NCBI GenBank assembly: GCA_017506865.1
Contig: JAFCMP010000554.1
Location: forward strand, 512,710 to 576,709
Origin: Tribonema minus
Lineage: Eukaryota; Sar; Xanthophyceae; Tribonematales; Tribonemataceae
DNA length: 64,000 nucleotides
Reading direction: 5' to 3'
Both the position numbers and the translations under genes were made by a program. This document shows, piece by piece, positions 35,142 to 47,183 of this stretch. The stretch's first letter is position 1. Every line of letters begins with the position of its first letter. Under the pieces are notes generated by a model. It made no database searches. It worked only from the letters and a program-made list of their open reading frames with translations, and had not been told where the DNA came from.

Positions 35142-36915
35142 TCAAAGATCATTTTCTTGTTTTTCAACAGCTAGTGTGAGGCTAAAATTGTGGATGGTAT
35201 TACTAGTACAAGAAAGCACCCCCCTCCTGAAGGAATGGGGGCGAGTGATCCGGAAACAGACAGCCTCTTGTGTAAGTTGCGCTTAAAGCAGGTCATCACC
35301 TCAACATTTGCTTGAATGTGAAACATGTGCATCACCTCATGTTTTCTGTTGCATCGATATCATGTTATGCGCATGGTGCGGGATCAAATCTGCACTGCCA
35401 TCAAGCCGTCCTGTCATATCAACACCACCTCCAGCGCCGGGTTTTCTGGCCCTAACCTCTAAGTAGCCCCCAGCCCTAAGCTAGGGTAAAGTAGACTTGC
35501 AAGCCTCGAGAGCTCTGCAGGCCGCAAAGTGTGGCCGCAGGCTTGAGGCTGCAGTACGATACGTGCTAAACGACGCACCGCTGCATGCAGTTAGCGCCGC
35601 CTTTGCAGCAACACCTCGCGAGCTGGAGAGCGAGCGCCAGAATCAGCAGGCAGCTTCCTGAATGTTGCCGGAGGGTGTTGCTGCTGGGAGCGGCAACAGA
35701 ACCCAGCGCGCTGATTGGTGAACGGTTGCAGCGATACGCACGGCATACGCACGGGCCGCAAAAATCAGCACGCCCAGATGCATCAGTAGTGCGGAGGCTT
35801 GCGCGCGCCATGACTTAAGAAGGCTCGCGCCCTGAAGGGTCCCTCGCATGACTTAAGAAGGCTCGCGCCCTGAAGGGTCCCTCGCCTATAACTACAAGTG
35901 TTTCTACTTTGACTCGCACGATGAAGTGTTCAACTTACCCAGACTAAGAGTACTGGACAGTGCTGTGCCGCGTGTGAACTCTTGGAATGGCATAGAATGC
36001 CTGGTGCCGCACTGCACTGTGGCACGTACGTGCTGCTTCAGCAGCAGCTGATGGTCTGTTTGCTTTACACCAAAGCATGACATGGTTATGGTCAGCTTCG
36101 CACCACCAGCTTACAAGCCAGCCAACCAGCTCTGCATAGCATGCTTGAGCTGCACTCGGGCCATGCTATGCTCGATCTGCACTCGGGCCAATGTCTGCTT
36201 GATAGTGTTTGGCAGGGTATTGACTGTCATACATATATGATGCAGCCATGCCAGAGGCAGCCTCAGGGCATAGCACTGCCACAGCGAGTGCAATAGTAGC
36301 AGTGCACTGCAGTGCACTGGGGCGGCTGCTCTGCAATGAAGCTTAGTGCTGTCAGGTTAAAAGGAAATGCTGAAGTCCGCACCAGTGCCGCACACATCAT
36401 ACACGACACAGCTCAAGCCCGCCGTATACGTTTATGCACACTTGGTGTGCGACGTTGCAGCAGAACCTTACTGTTGAGGCACTACTGTTATGTAGGAAAT
36501 GCTGTGGCCCAGACAGCCCCTGTGTGAGCCAGCTAATGACTTGTGTGTGCTGTAGATAGATGACGCACAAACGTGTGCACGCAACACAACTCATTCTGGA
36601 GCAAAGTGACCAACACTATTTGCAAACAGGCATCATGGCGAATTGCTCAGCACAGGCTGCTGGCCTGGACAACAGCACAAGCGGCAGCAGGCTGCAGCAG
36701 CAACAGAAAAGCTGCAAAAAGCGACTCCATTAATTTTTAATACATTATGCGCATAGCGTGCACAGCAAGTGCGTCGTCAATGTCATGACGGACATGATGT
36801 TTGATACAGTGCGTTTCTCACAACAGGCGCAGGCTTTGCATCAGCTGCAGCCCGCATGCAGCTGCTCCAGTAAACCATGACACAACCGCCAACATCTGCG
36901 CACATGACCTCTGTG
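35142..36915. other. No gene recognised; short repeats only
   Basis: Contains the exact 38-bp duplication at 35809-35884, an imperfect repeat around 36143-36192 (CTGCACTCGGGCCA twice) and a GCAGTGCACTGCAGTGCACT run at about 36300. 36620-36760 resembles 29755-29810 plus 31884-31985. Confidence 0.5.
35809..35884. repeat. Exact 38-bp tandem duplication
   Basis: Units 35809-35846 and 35847-35884 are identical by eye. Being perfect, the duplication is probably recent. Not inside any gene I can call. Confidence 0.9.
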
Positions 36916-39900
36916 CTAATCCACCGTGAAGCATGACACAGGGTAAGGGACCACCACCAGATCAAAGTGCCAAAGGTCTTGCGCCAGTGCCACAGCCATA
37001 GGGAGATCGTCTCCATATGACGGCACCCATAGCTCGCCTGTAAGTTCAACATCAACGGGATGGCCGAGCCGAACGTGTGCAAGCCACGCAAGCACATTGA
37101 GCTGCATACCGAGCTGCCGCACAGAGGTTTCATACTCCAGTTCTGCTTGCACACTGCACACCTTGATCACCATTTTGTTTCCGGCATCATATACAGATGC
37201 AAACACTTCTTTGTGCAGCAGATGTTGCGGCAAAACATCACTTGGCGGCCCTCCGTGCAAAGCCTGGGGGCATGCACACGCCACTGCGCACATGACGCCA
37301 GCAGGTCGCTCCATCAGCTCCTGGCAAGAAACACAAGCGCTATAGGATGAGAACCACCATAGCCTGAACTTGAATGGCTGACACACAAGAATGGTGCATG
37401 TGTCAAGCACTTCTGTATATCATGAAGGTGCAGCTTTGAGGCAAACTATTGTCGAATCTGGTACAGACAGGGCAAGCACCATCGTGCACGTTATTGACGT
37501 CTTGCAGCGCTGCTTTACAGTGACTATTCAATGCCAATATTACTGCTGCTCGGTTCAAGGTGCGGCGTGTATGAAACATTTGGATGACATGGGCAAGGAT
37601 GGCAGAGTCAAGGCGGTGCTTGTGAGGCGCCTACTAGCGGTAGACAAAAAGTGGCATACCACAAAGAGGAGCAAGCTTCAGGAAGTGGCACATGCAAAAC
37701 GGTGGGTCAGCATTCTTTGTGTAGCATTCAGGCCTCAGTAGAGTTGTAAGCATACACAAGTTGTACAGCAGCGAGACTGCAAAGGTTCTTGAGCTGCTAT
37801 GCTACTAGGGAAGCCACTTCCGGCACCATGCCAGTGGCCTGTGATTTTTAGTGGCGAATATTTCTTACAACCGGCTGTCGCATACCATGACAAAGCAGTG
37901 CAGCATGCATACACGTGCCAAAACCGCCAACAAAAGGGGAAGCCAGTGCACCTATGTGGGCACTGTATGCACTGGCAGCTGCTGCAGCAAGTGTGCTTCC
38001 GCTCTGTACTCTGCCGCTGATCTGAGGCACCTGGTGCAAACTCATCATCTACAGCATACGAGCATGCTCGCCTTTTTGTACAGCACACAATGAGAGCTGT
38101 TCGTCGTGTGGCATGCAAATGCAACGACCCGTAATTTTACTACTACGTAAATACGCGCACGCCACGATCTATGAGGCTCGGGACCACGGTCCCAGCGCCG
38201 ACCTCTGGTCGGACGCTGGAACCTCTTTGGGATCCCTCGCCGATAGACTATATATATATGATATATATATGATTCATGGCAGGTTCATGGAACTCTGCCT
38301 CTGGCTTCTACTTTTGTCACACATTGTTGAGCGCTGTCAGCTTTGTGGCCTCTCTAGGCGTGCCACTCGCCTTCAAAGTGACGTCTTCGTTGTCGAGCTG
38401 GCATCATCTGCTGAGCTCTACCTGTACGAATGTGCTTGCTTTGTAAGGCCTGCATGCGAGCTTACCTGCAAGCCCTATTCTCCTGCTGCCGTACTGCACT
38501 GCCCTTTAGCATTGACATTGCCATGCTTGTGCCTTCAGGTAGCGTGCAGTACATCACTGAACACGAATGCTAGAAAAGCCTCACGTTGCTGCTGAATGAC
38601 AGTACACCCTGCACAGCTTGCCCGCCATGGGCTCTCTCTGCGGAGCTTTTGCCATTGCAAACAATGACAACCCGACCAAAGCAACTTTCATTAAGTTGCC
38701 TATTCATTAAAGCGATTACTGCCAGCTACAGCCGGAAGCACTTCTACACTCAAACAAACTGAGTGCAGTAGACCTGTGCACAAAGCACACAAGCAGGTGC
38801 AAACCAATGATCGCGTTGACGCACCTTGATGCCCTTATCCTTTGAGCCATCCCGAGCCTGCACAGCTTTTGCGACATCCAGCACTTGCCACAACGCATGT
38901 TTCAGCACTTGACGCTCCTGCAGGACCTCCTCGTCCAGCTGTTCTTTGTTGGCCAAGATGGTGCCTAGAAAGCGTGCGACGCTGGCAGTGTTGACTTCCC
39001 CGTCAGTCACCCATTCGACATTGTCCATAGGCCAGTGCGCCTGAGGAGCGCATCATCAGCGGACAGCACAGGCGCAACCATTAAGCAACATCTTGACGGA
39101 GTGCAAGCGTGCAGAATTTACCACAGGCAGCGACAACCCGCTTCGTACATGTCTCGCTTGGCAAGTCCTTCAACTGTCAATGTTGTTGGACATTGCGGCC
39201 AATAATGTTTTCCATCAGAATGCTTGCATCATGAACGAGGTGATAGCTGGGCCTTCGACAAAAGTGGAGGCACTACTGAGTGTGAGCTGCAGATAGAGTT
39301 CTGTGACGGCGGAATGTGTGGCACAATTGCATTCAACGCAACAGTTAAAGCATGAGATTCACAGAAGTTGCAATCCTGAGCTGAATAACATGAAGAGCCG
39401 TTTCATGTCGACTTCTTGGTGTGTAAAATGTATGACAAGATGCTGAACCTATGGCATCACCCGAAATATCAACAATTACAAGTGATGGCAGGGCTGTGCT
39501 CACATCAGGCAAGTTGAGTTGTAACGCATCAACCGTACTGCGCCGAGCGCGTTGATGAGATTGCAGGGCACTGCGTTGCTGCTGCGAGAGTCAGCACCAG
39601 TGGCAAGGGCAGCTGCTGCTGCATAAGCAGGGCAATGTACGAGAACCAGCGTTGCAGCAGCACCACACAGCAAATACATGCCGTATTGCCAGCCCTTCCT
39701 CCTGCCACCGCCCAGCAGCGCTTTGACTGCCCTCTACAAGCACAAGCACACCCTCATTACTGGCTGATGCAACTGTCGACAACACGCAGAGCAGATTATC
39801 TTGTTGTGCGTCAGCTCCCTGCTGATCCATTGCACAGGGTGAATACAAAATGCACGATTCAGCATGTGTTTAAGTTTTTTTTTCCTTTCTATTTTCATGC

Positions 39901-40802
39901 CAAAATCCATGACACCAAAATGGTTTTTGATACGGATTCAAGGTGTGTATGTTTTTAAAGCTGGAGAAGCTCGAGTATGATACGGATTCAAGGTGTGTAT
40001 GTTTCTAGAGAAGCTCGAGGCTGCTGCTGAAAGCACTGCAGATCGAGAAAGAGGAAACAAGGGGTTGGCAGCACATGGATGTCCATTGCTATCAACATGT
40101 GTTGCAGAGCTGCTACGGTAAGCTGCTGCGATGACTGAAAATGGGTGCCGGACACACGTTACGTGCCAGCCAGACAGGAAAATCGCATACTTGAAAGCAG
40201 TGGACTATTGAACCACACCAAATATACATTGTCGGGTAATGGGCTCTTTGCACCTGAGCAAAATAGATGAACTGGGACTCCCTGGTGCAGTATGTGTGCA
40301 GAGCAGCGCTCACCTTGAGCTCGGTCTGGGCGTGGCTGATGACATGCTGAATCATATGCTTGTCCCGGAGTTCGCGAGCCGCCATCTCAGCCAGCACGGA
40401 TGGGCACGCGCTACGAAACATGCCCGCGAGCTCGACAAGGCTGCCTGCCGTGACCGGTTCCAGATCTGGCGATTGCACCCGGACGGCTTTGCTGACCTCG
40501 ATCTCCACCAGCCTTCCAGCATTCTTGCCTATGGTGTCCACGGCAGCGTTTATGTCGGCCAGGCTGGTCAGGGCATGCGCACCAGTGCGATCTAGTTTCC
40601 GCACAATCTCAGCCAAGAGCTCCCGGTCTGACAAGCCTGCCACGCCCAGCTCCTCCTCGGTCCTCATGCAGACCACGGCAAGTTGCCCAGTAGAACGCGC
40701 AACAGCAGCATTGCGACGTCGAAACTTTGGAAAGGAGGACCTGAAGGCGTTGCCAGAGGATGCCAGCAGATAGGCCAGCAGCAGCGGCGTCACAGGTTTC
40801 AT
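36916..40802 (-). CDS. Secreted or plastid-targeted protein of unknown function, 3 exons
   Basis: Exons 40802-40314, 39040-38825 and 37320-36916 (stop TAG 36916-36918), all joined in phase 0, about 369 residues. The start used is MKPVTPLLLAYLL; an ATG at 40823 would add seven residues. The N-end is a clear signal peptide (LLLAYLLASSGNA) followed by Phe and an Arg/Ser-rich stretch (RSSFPKFRRRNAAVARS), resembling a bipartite plastid presequence; secretion is the alternative. The rest is helical and charged, with no motif I know. The last exon contains ELTGELWVPSYGDDL and ends DLVVVPYPVSCFTVD. Intron 1 is 1,273 bp and intron 2 is 1,504 bp. The gene is divergent to the 41.06 kb gene, about 260 bp between starts. 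A partial copy of its end lies at 34.0 kb. Confidence 0.68.
38174..38225. other. Compact stem-loop pair inside intron 2 (possible structured element)
   Basis: Two adjacent hairpins: GGGACC-AC-GGTCCC (38180-38193) and CCAGCGCCGACC-TCT-GGTCGG-A-CGCTGG (38192-38219, 12 pairs, one bulged A). An outer GAGG/CCTC pair (38174-38177 with 38222-38225) could close them into a three-way junction. It is followed by an AT-rich run (38248-38270). It could be a transposon end or a structured RNA; no family is recognised. Confidence 0.45.
38450..38650 (-). repeat. Inverted, isolated fragment of the 22.3-27.2 kb array unit
   Basis: The minus-strand sequence matches about 200 bp of units 1 and 2 (23870-24070 and 26170-26375), including the exon-like block (38466-38608), its acceptor and the CAG/GTAAGC donor. 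It sits in intron 2 of the 36.9-40.8 kb gene. This shows that the array unit has dispersed and is not only a local duplication. Confidence 0.65.
39929..40019. repeat. Imperfect two-copy repeat of 41-47 bp
   Basis: GATACGGATTCAAGGTGTGT recurs at 39929 and 39979, each followed by GTATGTTT and AGAAGCTCGAG. The copies differ by a short indel. Inside intron 1 of the 36.9-40.8 kb gene. Confidence 0.8.
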
Positions 40803-40922
40803 TTGCACTTGTCCACCACCCACATGGTTTTATTGTTTATTCCGAAGTCGGCGAACTTCAACTCACACCGGTGTGTGAAACAAGGTGCAGCGCGCAGTGG
40901 TACAATGCCGACGGCGGCCTGC

Positions 40923-40923
<1 letters not shown>

Positions 40924-40955
<32 letters not shown>

Positions 40956-40968
40956 GCAGCAGCAGCAG
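40924..40968. repeat. CAG/CGG triplet repeat between two divergent genes
   Basis: About 15 triplets, nearly all CAG. It lies between the starts of the minus gene (40802) and the plus gene (41063) and is open in more than one plus frame (poly-Ala, poly-Ser), so it could be leader or promoter sequence. Confidence 0.85.
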
Positions 40969-41062
40969 TAGGAGGAGAGGTCCGAGCGGAAACAGCAGAA
41001 ACTCCATCAACTCCCAACGCTGTCATCGACCTCGGGTAAGCGCGACATTCACATTCACGCAG

Positions 41063-44000
41063 ATGCTCAGGTTTTTAGTGCTCCAGTGCCTCATTTGCCG
41101 CCGCTGCTCCTACCGTTTTGCAGGTTCTTTCGGTGATGCTGTCATATCAAGCATCGAGGCCCGTATCAGGGAAGAGGAAGCGATCGTCCGTTGGCTGAAG
41201 GAGAACATCGATGCACGAAAAGCGGACGCTGAAAAAGACCCGCGGGTGCTGCAGGAAGTGTTGGACCTCTTATCGCAGAAAGATACGCACAACTCGACGT
41301 TGCTGGAGTTGGAGAGGCAGAAATCAGCGGCGGTAAAAACCGGTGAGTGAGGCGGTTGTACGGCCATTTTTTTGCCATAAGAGTCAGCCTTACACGCGTT
41401 TGAAAAATCAGCTTTGCGTGTATGTAATGGTCTTGATGTTTGGCCAGTTCAAGCACGAACTAAAGCGGTCATTTTGCGGTATGTAGCGCTACAGATGCAA
41501 CAACCGTCGTCTTTTATTCTAGTTGCATAGTGACTACTTGCAATTATAATTCCTGACTCGTGTCAGGGATATTTGACGGAAGTTCCTGTGACACCAATGA
41601 CCACAGTATGGCATGTGTACCGCTTCTGTGCTGCTGGCGCTATTGCTGCGGCGGGCGTCGCTGCTGCGGCTGCATTGCTGCTGCGTGCTTCTTTGCTGCC
41701 CGGTGCGCCCTATATTATGCTTGTATGTCTGACATACTCCCCGATCCTTCAGCAGCCGCTCTTAGACTATCAGCGGACTCCTGGTTGTTGCGATTGGTGA
41801 CACGTTCTGACACGTGCAAGTTGGTTTCTGTATCCAAGCCGCAAGCGGGCGAGCAGACCAGGTGCAGCGACAACCAAGATGATCTTTCTTGACATGGTCC
41901 CTGCTGCTGCACTGCCTGTGGGCGTGAATGTTGCTGTTTGTATGTGAACTTCGCCACACTCTGACCTCTTATTTGACCTGTGTTGACTGTTTCCATTCTA
42001 GTACACTTAGCTCTGATACTAATCATTGTATTATTTGTGTGTCGTTTTGTTCCAGAAAAGGACATATGGAAGCAGGATGCAGCGAGGTATGCACCCTTAT
42101 TCATCGCCACCCGTTCCAAAACACGGAGCAACAGCAGTGCCACCAGTGGCGACAAGAGTAGCAAGAAAGCGCGGAAGAACGCAGCGCAGGCAGCAGCTCT
42201 AGACTCGAAAGCGGCCATAATGGACAAGTATGCCCGTGGAGCTGCCGCGGAGGCTTCGAAAATACTGGACGATTGCGGGGGTGTGACGCGGGCGCTGTGC
42301 CGCAACAACTACACATGGTGCATGGTGACGCATCGGCTGGCTCCTCAGCCATCAGTGGCCAATGCATACATCATGAAACGGGCATGGGAGGGGTGGGTGC
42401 CATGAAACCATGACACACTCATACGGGATTCTCTTGGATTCTGTCTCGTTCACATTTTGCACTGCAAAGTTTTCAGCTGGTCATCATGTTGGCGTTGATG
42501 TGAAGGACGGCCAGCTACTTAGAGGTGTTGTCCGGAGCTCGCTACTTGAAGTTTTTACTAGCTAACCGCTATCCCTTTTGGCTGCGAGAAAAAGGCTCAT
42601 TGAGTCAGAGTACATGTTGCGCAAGCATGCATAGTGGCGCTCAGAAGCAGACTCGTTCCAGGCAAACTAGTTGCGTTGAACGCTTTTGCGTGTATTGGCT
42701 AACACAGCTGTCCTCAGGCAGACTGTACATTTATGCACAGAAGACATGTGCAGGATGATGAGCATATGCCTGCTGCGAGCATTACATACTAGGTGCACAC
42801 AGCTGTTCTATATCGTTACGCCTGTCCGCAGACTGAAGCAACAGCAGCGCAAGTTACCCTGACAAGCAGGAGTGCACACAAGCGCAGTTGCAGAACGTAT
42901 TGCTTCTGTGGTATCTGCAACATGTGTCTCTGACTGTTTGACAGCAGTGTACACCACAGGCCCACAGCATGATACTACGCCCTCATACACAGGTCATCAA
43001 GTTGTTTCAATGGCGGTTCAAAAAATCAACACCGTGCGTTCACAGTTTCTTTGGCTTACCACGTCAAGTCTCACATTTACGGCTCAGTGCAGCTCTTGAA
43101 TGGATGATGTCATTTGAGGTGGTATAGTCGACGGTTCAGCGTGGCTGACATCGAATGTTGTGGCACTATGCAGTTTGAACTGTACTGTGACCTACACTGG
43201 CTGTTGTACATTGTCAGGTAGTCTGTACAGTCAGGCTCTCTGCATTGCAGCAGGCGAAATCACTCAGCATAGCATTCAAGAAATTGAGTGGCAGTCTCAA
43301 TCCATGCTGCATAAACTATCACTGCTGCTGCTGTGTGAGCCCGCTTACTTCAGCAGCATCGCAGCAGCAGCTTTTGTTTTCACACATCTGCTGTTGTTGG
43401 TGCGCGGGCTGCAAGATCGCCACATATCAGGGTTCATTAGTTTCTCGTGCTCCAATCTGCAGCACAGCCGGTTGCTGTCTGCACATGAGATGATCATCAG
43501 TAACTGACACTGTATCAGACATGAATGCACCCACTTCGGCATCGTCCTTCATGTTCGACAAACAAGGCCCGTGACACATGTGCCTTTTTAACCAGACATC
43601 CTGTAAATGCAGGTCATAGGCTAACACAGGCCTCCATCTTGAGGCGGGTCACAGAGTTCTTGTTGCATTCCCTTTGCTGTGTCTGACCTGGTCCACTGCC
43701 GGCACTCCGTTTGCAGAGATCGAGTGCAAGCGCCGGCACCGCTGCTTGGCATCGAGCTCGACATGATGCGCGTGCGCAACTCCGTGCTGCTTCTGAAGAT
43801 GTTGAAGATGATTGAGGAGGCGTTCGACAACGAGGAAGTTTGCTTCTTGCCAAAGGATGGCGACAACAGCCCTCGCCCTAAACTGTTCTTCCATGTGCTG
43901 AATGAGCAGCTCAGACACCAAAAGCTGCTTGAAAGCCCATACGCTCAAGACATTGCAAAGGTGAGTCGCTGCTCTTCGAAAGTTGGCTCGCCCATTTCAA

Positions 44001-46863
44001 GACATCCAGAAAACACAGTTCAAGGCATCAAGAAAAACGCAGCTCCCAACACCGCGAACAACACAGCTGTGCAGTGATACTGCAACTTTTTTGTACTCCG
44101 CAAAGATTTCCCTGCGAAAGACGACGCTCCAGCATACATTAATCAAGAAGCTAGCGCTGCTGCTGCTGATGCTCCTCCTTGTTTTCACATTATCAGCTGT
44201 GCGTTTCACTGCATGATGGCGCCGTGCTTTCGGGTTGGCTGTCAACAATACCCAGAGTTACTGTAGCGATAGGAAGAGGAACTTCTCAATCGACGCTCCT
44301 GACCAATCATCCGTACAGTCGCAAATTTGTTGGACTGCGCCACGCCGGCAGTGCAATTCACTGCCTAGACGGCACCGGCATGACACCTGCGCACGCAGCC
44401 CCGCTGCAGGCTGTCGTTGCATAAGCTGAGGGCTGTGATGCATCAGCAGCGACACTTGCTGTTTTCTGCGCGACGTGGATGACCGCCCTGCAATATATCT
44501 ACCAACAGCTGATGAAATCAAGATGTAGCGTGTGGAGCTTCATGCACATAAGTGCGTCTCCGAACCTTTACAAGCAGGCAGTATATCCTCTGCTACTCAC
44601 CGAGCCAATGCTAGCTACCTGGCCTAGCCTGAGCGACCGCACCTGCAGCTGTCGGTGTGGTGTCCACATCTACATAAACAAAAAATGAGTGCAGACATGC
44701 CTGTAGAGTCAGCTTTCCTTACAGCCAATGTCCACGCTGTGCGCCACAGCAAGCAAGCTATGCTCGGTCAGACACTTGCATTGCCATGCTTTCAGTTTCT
44801 GCTAGGCCCTGGGAATGTCGTTCCTCTGTGGTGCCTTGTTGTGGAAAGACGGTGGAGTACATTGTTGCCTTTGTGTTGCCGCACCAAGCCGTTGTCGGCC
44901 GACGCAGCATTGTTGATGAGGTGTGGCATGCTAAACGTGTCACCAGCTGAAGCACCTGTTGTATGCTTCAAAGTGTTGCTATTTTGCGGTAGTCAAGCCA
45001 TCACCATCATGACCGACTTGTCTCCCATCATAACTTGGCTCAATGTGACCTTGCCTCAAGCCTATGGGTGGGCGGCACCCCTAGGGACTGTACTACTAAG
45101 TGTGTGTGTGTTTTTTTTGGTTGGGCCTGCAGTCAACAACTTAGGATACAAATTGCAGGCATGCAGCAAGCCGGACTCAGCAAGCTGCATGTTCCTTACA
45201 CCCTTTGCCTCGTACGCGATTTGCAGGCCGTATATGAAAGTAACCATCATCTAGTCCCGACTCTGAATTTGGTGCATTGGAACATGGAGCAACCACACAG
45301 TTGGGAGCATTCATCTGTGATTTCGTGACCAGCTCGCGCTGCTTAGAAACCCTTGCTGTTTCAAGATCACCATAGGATTCTATAGAATCTTCTATGGCTA
45401 GTTCTGTACCCTGCGCGATGGTACCCCACAACAACGTTATGCCACTATGCTCTCAAGTACCTTGGAACAGATAATGGACAGCTAGCACTCAGTCAACACT
45501 TGTCACGTCCTGCTTCTGAAAACGCTCTGGGCTGACTAGAAGTGTAATGAGTAACAAGGGTTGTGTGAAAAGCAGTGCTTCTGAAAATGCTGTGTGCTGA
45601 CTAGAAGTGTAGTGATTAACAAGGGTTGTGTGAAAAGTACTGCACTGAATTTTGTTGCTTGCATGCTCAAGGCAGTGTCGCCAACCTTCTAATCAGTTGT
45701 ATGTGACTCTTGCATGATGATTCCAGTAAGGTGTGTTCACCTTTCATTGAGGGGGTGTGGTCCTATGAACGCTGCTCCTGGTGCTTGCAGCGCCACAGTG
45801 CTGCTGCTGCTGCTGCTTTAGAACCAGATTGATGCACGTCCACGCTTTCCAGGCTAAACACTTTGCAACAGGGTGTTGTTGCCAATGCTTGCGTCGCTCG
45901 CATGCCGCCAATGTGACCGCTACCTCCATGACAATTTGCATGCCAGTCAGCAGCCGCACACACGTAAGGTGCTAATTGATGGATGGCACGGGCTGCTGAC
46001 AGTACCCTTGAAATGCACAGTACGCCACATAAGAAGCTTGCGCAGGTGCAAGAGATATTGAGAGCCTCACGTACTCCTCAAGTATATTTCCATATGTGAG
46101 GGACCCATGTCCAGTCGTCAAACGTGTTTGCTGCGTATGCCAGCCTTGAGCAATTCTTGAACTAAAACTATGAAACATCCTACTTGCGCCGCAAGCTATT
46201 TGCTGATTGGCTGCTGCTGCTATGCACTCTTACTAATTCTGCTGCGTGCAGTATAAAGACGAGATGATCCAATTCGACCGGCTATACAGGGACCACGTCA
46301 GCAAGCGCACCAGTGGTGGAGCCGTAGGTGGACAGCCACCTCTGAAAGCGCTTGATGAGATGACGTTTGGGGACTTGGAGGGACAGGAGCTGAGGGCGCA
46401 TGATCCTCAACAGCAATTGGATGTCTACTACCGGGCGCTGCACCTCCACGCTGTGCAAGCACACATAACGGATGTCGACATGCGCGCCAACAGAGCAGAG
46501 GACGCGAATGAGACGGAGGGTGCCGAGCATGCGGCAGGAGTGAACACGGAAGTTTGCGAGGAAATGGCAAAGTGCACTGCAGATGGAGCAATCATCAACA
46601 GAGCTGTCAAGATGGGTGCAGTGCGCAGGCAGCCAGCAAAATTTGGCACCCCACCATGTGACTGGCATATCCACAGGTTCATGGAGCAGATGCTGCCACC
46701 GGGACAGAAGGGGCTGTTGGCCCACCCGTATGGTACTCTTGAGGGCCCCGGGGAGGCGGCTGTGCAGATGTCAGGTGGAGCCACCTCGATGAAGCATTCA
46801 GAGGGAGGTGCAGAGGCAAGGCTACCTGATGCTTGCTTGATACGGCGACAAACGCTGTACTGA
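41063..46863 (+). CDS. Coiled-coil-containing protein of unknown function, 4 exons
   Basis: Exons 41063-41342, 42056-42392, 43717-43960 and 46252-46863 (stop TGA) join in phases 1, 2 and 0, about 490 residues. Exon 1 has a charged helical stretch (IEARIREEEAIVRWLKENID ... LELERQKSAAVKT) likely to form a coiled coil. Exon 2 has a basic Ser/Lys/Arg patch (TRSKTRSNSSATSGDKSSKK). Exon 3 is Leu/Met-rich (MRVRNSVLLLKMLKMIEEAF). Exon 4 contains QQQLDVYYRALHLHAVQAHI and CDWHIHRFMEQMLPPG. No known domain. The start MLRFLVLQCLICRRCSYRF looks like a mitochondrial presequence, but the frame is open further upstream and another 5' exon is possible. Introns are 713, 1,324 and 2,291 bp; the last could hide another exon. 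Confidence 0.65.
45511..45640. repeat. 65-bp tandem duplication
   Basis: Units 45511-45575 and 45576-45640, about 90% identical, both starting TGCTTCTGAAAA. Inside the last intron of the 41.06-46.86 kb gene. Confidence 0.85.
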
Positions 46864-46968
46864 CACATGCTGGCCACGATGTTGTTGGACACTCTGCTTA
46901 TATGTACAGTCCCCATCCCCCTTGAACAGACAGCAGCGGTTGCATGATGGATTGGTTGCTGATGTGGC

Positions 46969-47183
46969 TGTGGTGGTGTGCCAACCACAGAGGGTGAAAG
47001 TGTGAGAGACCCAGTCTCAACCTTGACTTGAAACAGCCGGAAATGCCCACTGCCTGGTGCCGTGGGAGGTGGACCGGAGCGCCCTCCCCAAGTGCAATAT
47101 CACCCTGATATGCAAGCGTGGCTAAACAGGTAGAAGCAGAAGAAGCTGTGCCATGTTGAAGGTTAAAGTCGTGTCTGATTACT
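46969..47183. repeat. 215-bp repeat shared with 53038-53252
   Basis: Practically identical to 53038-53252 at a constant offset of 6,069; one difference noticed. Starts TGTGGTGGTGTGCC in both places. The second copy is the left third of the 642-bp insert in the Ty3-like fossil. It begins just past the end of the 46.86 kb gene and marks the left border of the mobile-element nest. Confidence 0.85.

Noticed and set aside
37391-37741. 116-codon plus frame inside intron 2 and exon 3 of the 36.9-40.8 kb gene
   Set aside because: It has a plausible basic segment, but no acceptor or partner exon, and it lies antisense to a better-supported gene.
40683-41039. Poly-Ala frame (13 or more Ala) as first exon of the 41.06 kb gene
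   Set aside because: Its donor at 41038 is in phase 2, while the next exon would need phase 1. The downstream ATG at 41063 gives a consistent model without that intron.
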